The translations under genes were made by a program, and so were the position numbers. From positions 1,007,001 to 1,071,000 of the forward strand of contig OZ023182.1 of assembly GCA_963995505.1 (NCBI GenBank): 64,000 bases of DNA. The letters are read 5' to 3'. Numbering within the stretch: position 1 is the stretch's first letter; each line of letters begins with the position of its first letter. Of the stretch, positions 61,307 to 64,000 are shown piece after piece. This DNA is from Hypericum androsaemum. Its lineage: Eukaryota > Streptophyta > Magnoliopsida > Malpighiales > Hypericaceae. The notes beneath the pieces are model-generated. The model was not told the DNA's origin, searched no databases, and saw nothing but the letters and a program-made list of their open reading frames with translations.

Positions 61307-63186
61307 TGTTGGGTATGGAGCCTGAGCACGAGTGAAGTACTCGGGTGGCTCGAGTGAAGAGCCGTGAGGATGGTCCAAGAGTTGATCGATTGGATTCGGA
61401 GTCCGGGGATGCTCGGAGAATCAATCGAGTCAAGAGTCGAGTGAAGACATTGAGGACATCCGAGAATCACGTGACTCAAGTAAAGAGCACGAGGAGTCGA
61501 GTGGCTCAAGTGAAGAGCCTCGGGAGTTGATCGATTTGATTCGGCACTCGAAGACGATCGCGTGGAATCAATCGGATCGAGAAACGGAGTCCGTATGCGA
61601 AAATGGCGACGAGACGAAGAAGAGCTTTGTGAAGAAGCTGAAGGGTTGGCGTACGCCAGGTGGGTTGGCGTACGCCAATGACATCCGAAAATCTCTGGAT
61701 TCCGATTGGCGTACGCCAGGTACTTGGCGTCCGCCAATCAACCCAGAAAGTTGGCATTTTGGTGGACCAAAATGCCCCTCCCGACTCCAAATAGTCCCCT
61801 AGGCTTGTGGGACTATAAATACCCCTCCATGGCCTCCAAGAAGGGCTGGCAAAGGTTGCCCACTTCTCCAAAGAGAAAGAGAGAAGAGGGAAGGAGAAGA
61901 AGGGCTCTCCAAGTGATGGAGTGGCCATGTGCCCACTCCTCCAAGTGAAGGAGGAGAATGAGAAGAAGAAGTGTGCCCCGTGGGTACCCAACCCGAGTGA
62001 AGGGTTGCCTCCTAGTGAAGGAGGGTTGTCCATGGCAAAGAGAGATGAGGAGAAGAGGAGAAGCTCTCCAAGTGAAGGAGGGTGGTCCATATCCCCCAAG
62101 GTTGCCCAACCCGAGTGAAGGGTTGTCTCCGAGTGAAGGAGGTGGAGAAGAAGAAGAAGACCCAAGTGATGGGTTGCCTCCAAGTGGAGGTGTGGAGAAG
62201 AAGACCCAAGAAGATGGGTTGCCCTCCAAGTGAAGGAGTAGATGGAGAAGAAGAAGACCCGATTAAAGGGTTACCTCCAAGTGAAGGAGGTGGGTAAAGC
62301 CCAAGTCGAGGGCCTTGCCGAGAGAGGGTTTAGCCACTCCGAGTGAAGGAGGTGGTGCTCTCCGAGAGAAGGAGAGTTGGTCCGAAGAGTGGGTGGAGCC
62401 CTAGCCAAGGGTGAACCCAAGTGAGTGAGCTCCCAAGAGAGTGGGTAGCCACGGTGAGAAGAGGAGGAGAGTGAGCCCAGCGTAGGCATCCATTATTGTA
62501 AGAGCGAGTGAAGCTCAAGCTGTAAGTAGTGGAATCTCTCCTGGCTTGGACGCCCCCGGAGGTAGATCATTGAGGATCGAACCGGGTGACCAAAGGTTTT
62601 TTGTGTCCCTCCTTGTGCTTTCTTTGTGCTTTGTGCGTTGTGCTTGTCATGGTATCGTGGTTTGCTCGTATGTGTTTCCGCTTGTGTTGATTGGGTCTCT
62701 CTGAGTAAAGGGGAGTTGTCCGAAGTGTTGGTAGAGCCCAAGTCCAAGGGCCTTGCCATGAAGAAGGGTTAGCCATCCGAGTGAACGAGGTGGTACCATC
62801 CGAGTGAACGAGGTGGTGCTCTCCGAGAGAAGGAGAGTTGGCCCGAAGTATGGGTAGAGCCCTAGCCAAGGGTGAACCCAAGTGAGTGAGCTCCCAAGAG
62901 TGTGGGAAGCCAAGGCGAGAAGAGGAGGAGATTAAGCCCAGCGTAGGCATCCATTATTGTAAGAGCGAGTGAAGCTCAAGCTGTAAGTAGTGGAATCTCT
63001 CCTGGCTTGGACGCCCCCGGAGGTAGATCATTGAGGATCGAACCGGGTGACCAAAGGTTTTTTGTGTCCCTCCTTGTGCTTTCTTTGTGCTTTGTGCGTT
63101 GTGCTTCTCATGGTATCGTGGTTTGCTCGTATGTGTTTCCGCTTGCGTTGATTGGGTCCACGGGAATGTGGGTTGATTTCCCAACA
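61307..63186 (+). repeat. 5' LTR, 1.88 kb, with internal repeats
   Basis: TGTTGGG...CCCAACA ends. Likely core promoter CTATAAATA at about 61,813-61,821. Inside are four palindromic TTGGCGTACGCCA-type words (61,646-61,737), a minisatellite of AAGTGAAGGAGG-type units (about 61,985-62,300), and a tandem duplication with period about 436 (62,294-62,729 and 62,730-63,160). Confidence 0.85.
61646..61737. repeat. Four TTGGCGTACGCCA palindromes
   Basis: At 61,646-61,658, 61,665-61,678, 61,706-61,718 and 61,724-61,737. The last has GTCC in place of GTAC. They lie about 80-170 bases upstream of the TATA-like box, a position suited to a regulatory protein site. Confidence 0.85.
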
Positions 63187-63188
63187 AC

Positions 63189-63200
63189 TGGTATCAGAGC
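63189..63200 (+). promoter_or_regulatory. Primer-binding site of the last LTR element
   Basis: TGGTATCAGAGC, beginning three bases after the LTR; initiator Met tRNA type. Confidence 0.9.
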
Positions 63201-64000
63201 CCGGGTTAGGGCGTGGTGAGAGCAACCATGATGGGTGAAGTGAGTCGCCCGTAGAGAAGCTTCGATGATACGAAGAAAGAGGAGTGGAAGCTTCTAGACT
63301 GGAAAGTGATGAATGTGGTGTGTTTGTCATTGTCTAGGAGTGTGATGACCAAGGAGGGTTCTTTGTATGCGATGAGGAACGCCCGTGAGAGCATTGGCCT
63401 TGAGAGTGCGACGGAAGATGCAGAGTAGCATTGTCGACTTGGCCATGTGTGTTCGAAGAGGATGAGGGTGCTTTATTCTTGAGGAAAGCTACTAAAGGTT
63501 GAAGATCGTAGAGATGTGTCTTCTGGAGCCTTGTGATCTTGAGTTTCAAGAGGTAGCAGTTTCTGAAAGCTTGAGAAGCTTGAATTGGTCCAAGTGAAGG
63601 GACCGGCCCGGTGATATCCTTGGGTGGTTCGTGCTATAAGACCTCCGTTGGCATGAAGGATCTTGAGGTGTGCTTGAGATCGAGAAATGGCGGAGAGTAC
63701 GAGCTCCAAGAGTTCAAGTACTGTGAAGAGAAGACAGTAGCTAGAAACCCTGAAGAAGATGGCATTGTGGGAAGATGAGCATGACGATCAATGGTAGAGC
63801 CAGTGCCATGCGAGTGAAGCGTGGGCTATCGAAGATGTTGAGGGCGGATGCAGCGAACACCGTCGCTTGCTTGATCAATGAAGTACCATCAAGCCCTTTG
63901 GAGGTGATACCGGAGGTGGCTTGGAGTGGGAAGGAGATTGATCTAACTCATCTTCGTGTGTTTGGTTTTTTGTTTCGTTTGTTCATGTTGATGCAGATGA

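Larger units (their letters stand above)
61307..64000 (+). mobile_element. LTR retrotransposon (copia-like), 5' part, runs off window
   Basis: A 1,880-base 5' LTR (61307-63186), then PBS, then leader and a broken gag-like tract. The stretch at about 63,263-63,420 reads DDTKKEEWKLLDWKV and later LSLSRSVMT, like the front of copia gag, and is closed by a TAG. The rest to 64,000 has no clear frame. The 3' LTR and any target duplication are outside the window. Confidence 0.85.

Noticed and set aside
61813..62300. Several overlapping frames on both strands in the last LTR
   Set aside because: Produced by the minisatellite and GC-rich repeats; no consistent protein, and they lie in an LTR.
63189..63205. 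tRNA-like sequence
   Set aside because: Only the 12-base primer complement is present; no cloverleaf around it. The same holds for the other primer sites.

Overview
The window is nuclear DNA of a flowering plant, most likely a eudicot. It holds spliced genes with GT-AG introns, a thylakoid-lumen protein, a methyl-CpG-binding protein, class III peroxidases, GPI-type phytocyanins, and Ty1/copia, Ty3/gypsy, hAT and MULE-like transposons with tRNA-iMet primer sites. No species is assigned.

Layout. (1) 1-5.5 kb is the only single-copy part: an intact thylakoid-lumen gene (MPH2-like, + strand) next to an intact MBD10/11-like gene (- strand). (2) About 4.9-61.3 kb is a three-copy tandem segmental array. 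Each unit runs, in order: upstream block, long class III peroxidase copy, short copia-type LTR, truncated MPH2-like exon 1, a second degenerate peroxidase, a copia gag remnant, an unidentified exon with a hAT-type MITE, MPH2-like and MBD fragments, and a phytocyanin (ENODL) gene. Unit 1 is about 4.9-17.6 kb, unit 2 about 18.2-43.0 kb and unit 3 about 43.8-61.3 kb. Units 2 and 3 are lengthened by later insertions: a 3.4 kb insert (20.4-23.8 kb), an 8.36 kb copia element (28,223-36,586, TSD TATAT), a 5.17 kb gypsy chromovirus (43,938-49,107, TSD ACATC), a 1.27 kb hAT element (52,487-53,755, 8-bp TSD) and a MULE-like element (56.5-57.4 kb). (3) From 61,307 to the end lies a further LTR element whose 1.88 kb 5' LTR starts 61 bp upstream of the third phytocyanin start codon.

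Coding content. Five genes look intact: the MPH2-like gene, the MBD gene and the three ENODL copies. All six peroxidase copies are broken. The three long copies (A, C, D) carry different private lesions. The three short copies (B, B', B'') share inherited lesions, including loss of exon 2 and, where the exon survives, replacement of the heme-ligating His by Tyr. The array therefore records duplication, gene decay, gene-fragment shuffling and nested transposition in order. I saw no tRNA, rRNA or CRISPR. I read the sequence by eye, so exon ends rest on splice motifs and on comparison between copies, not on transcripts.
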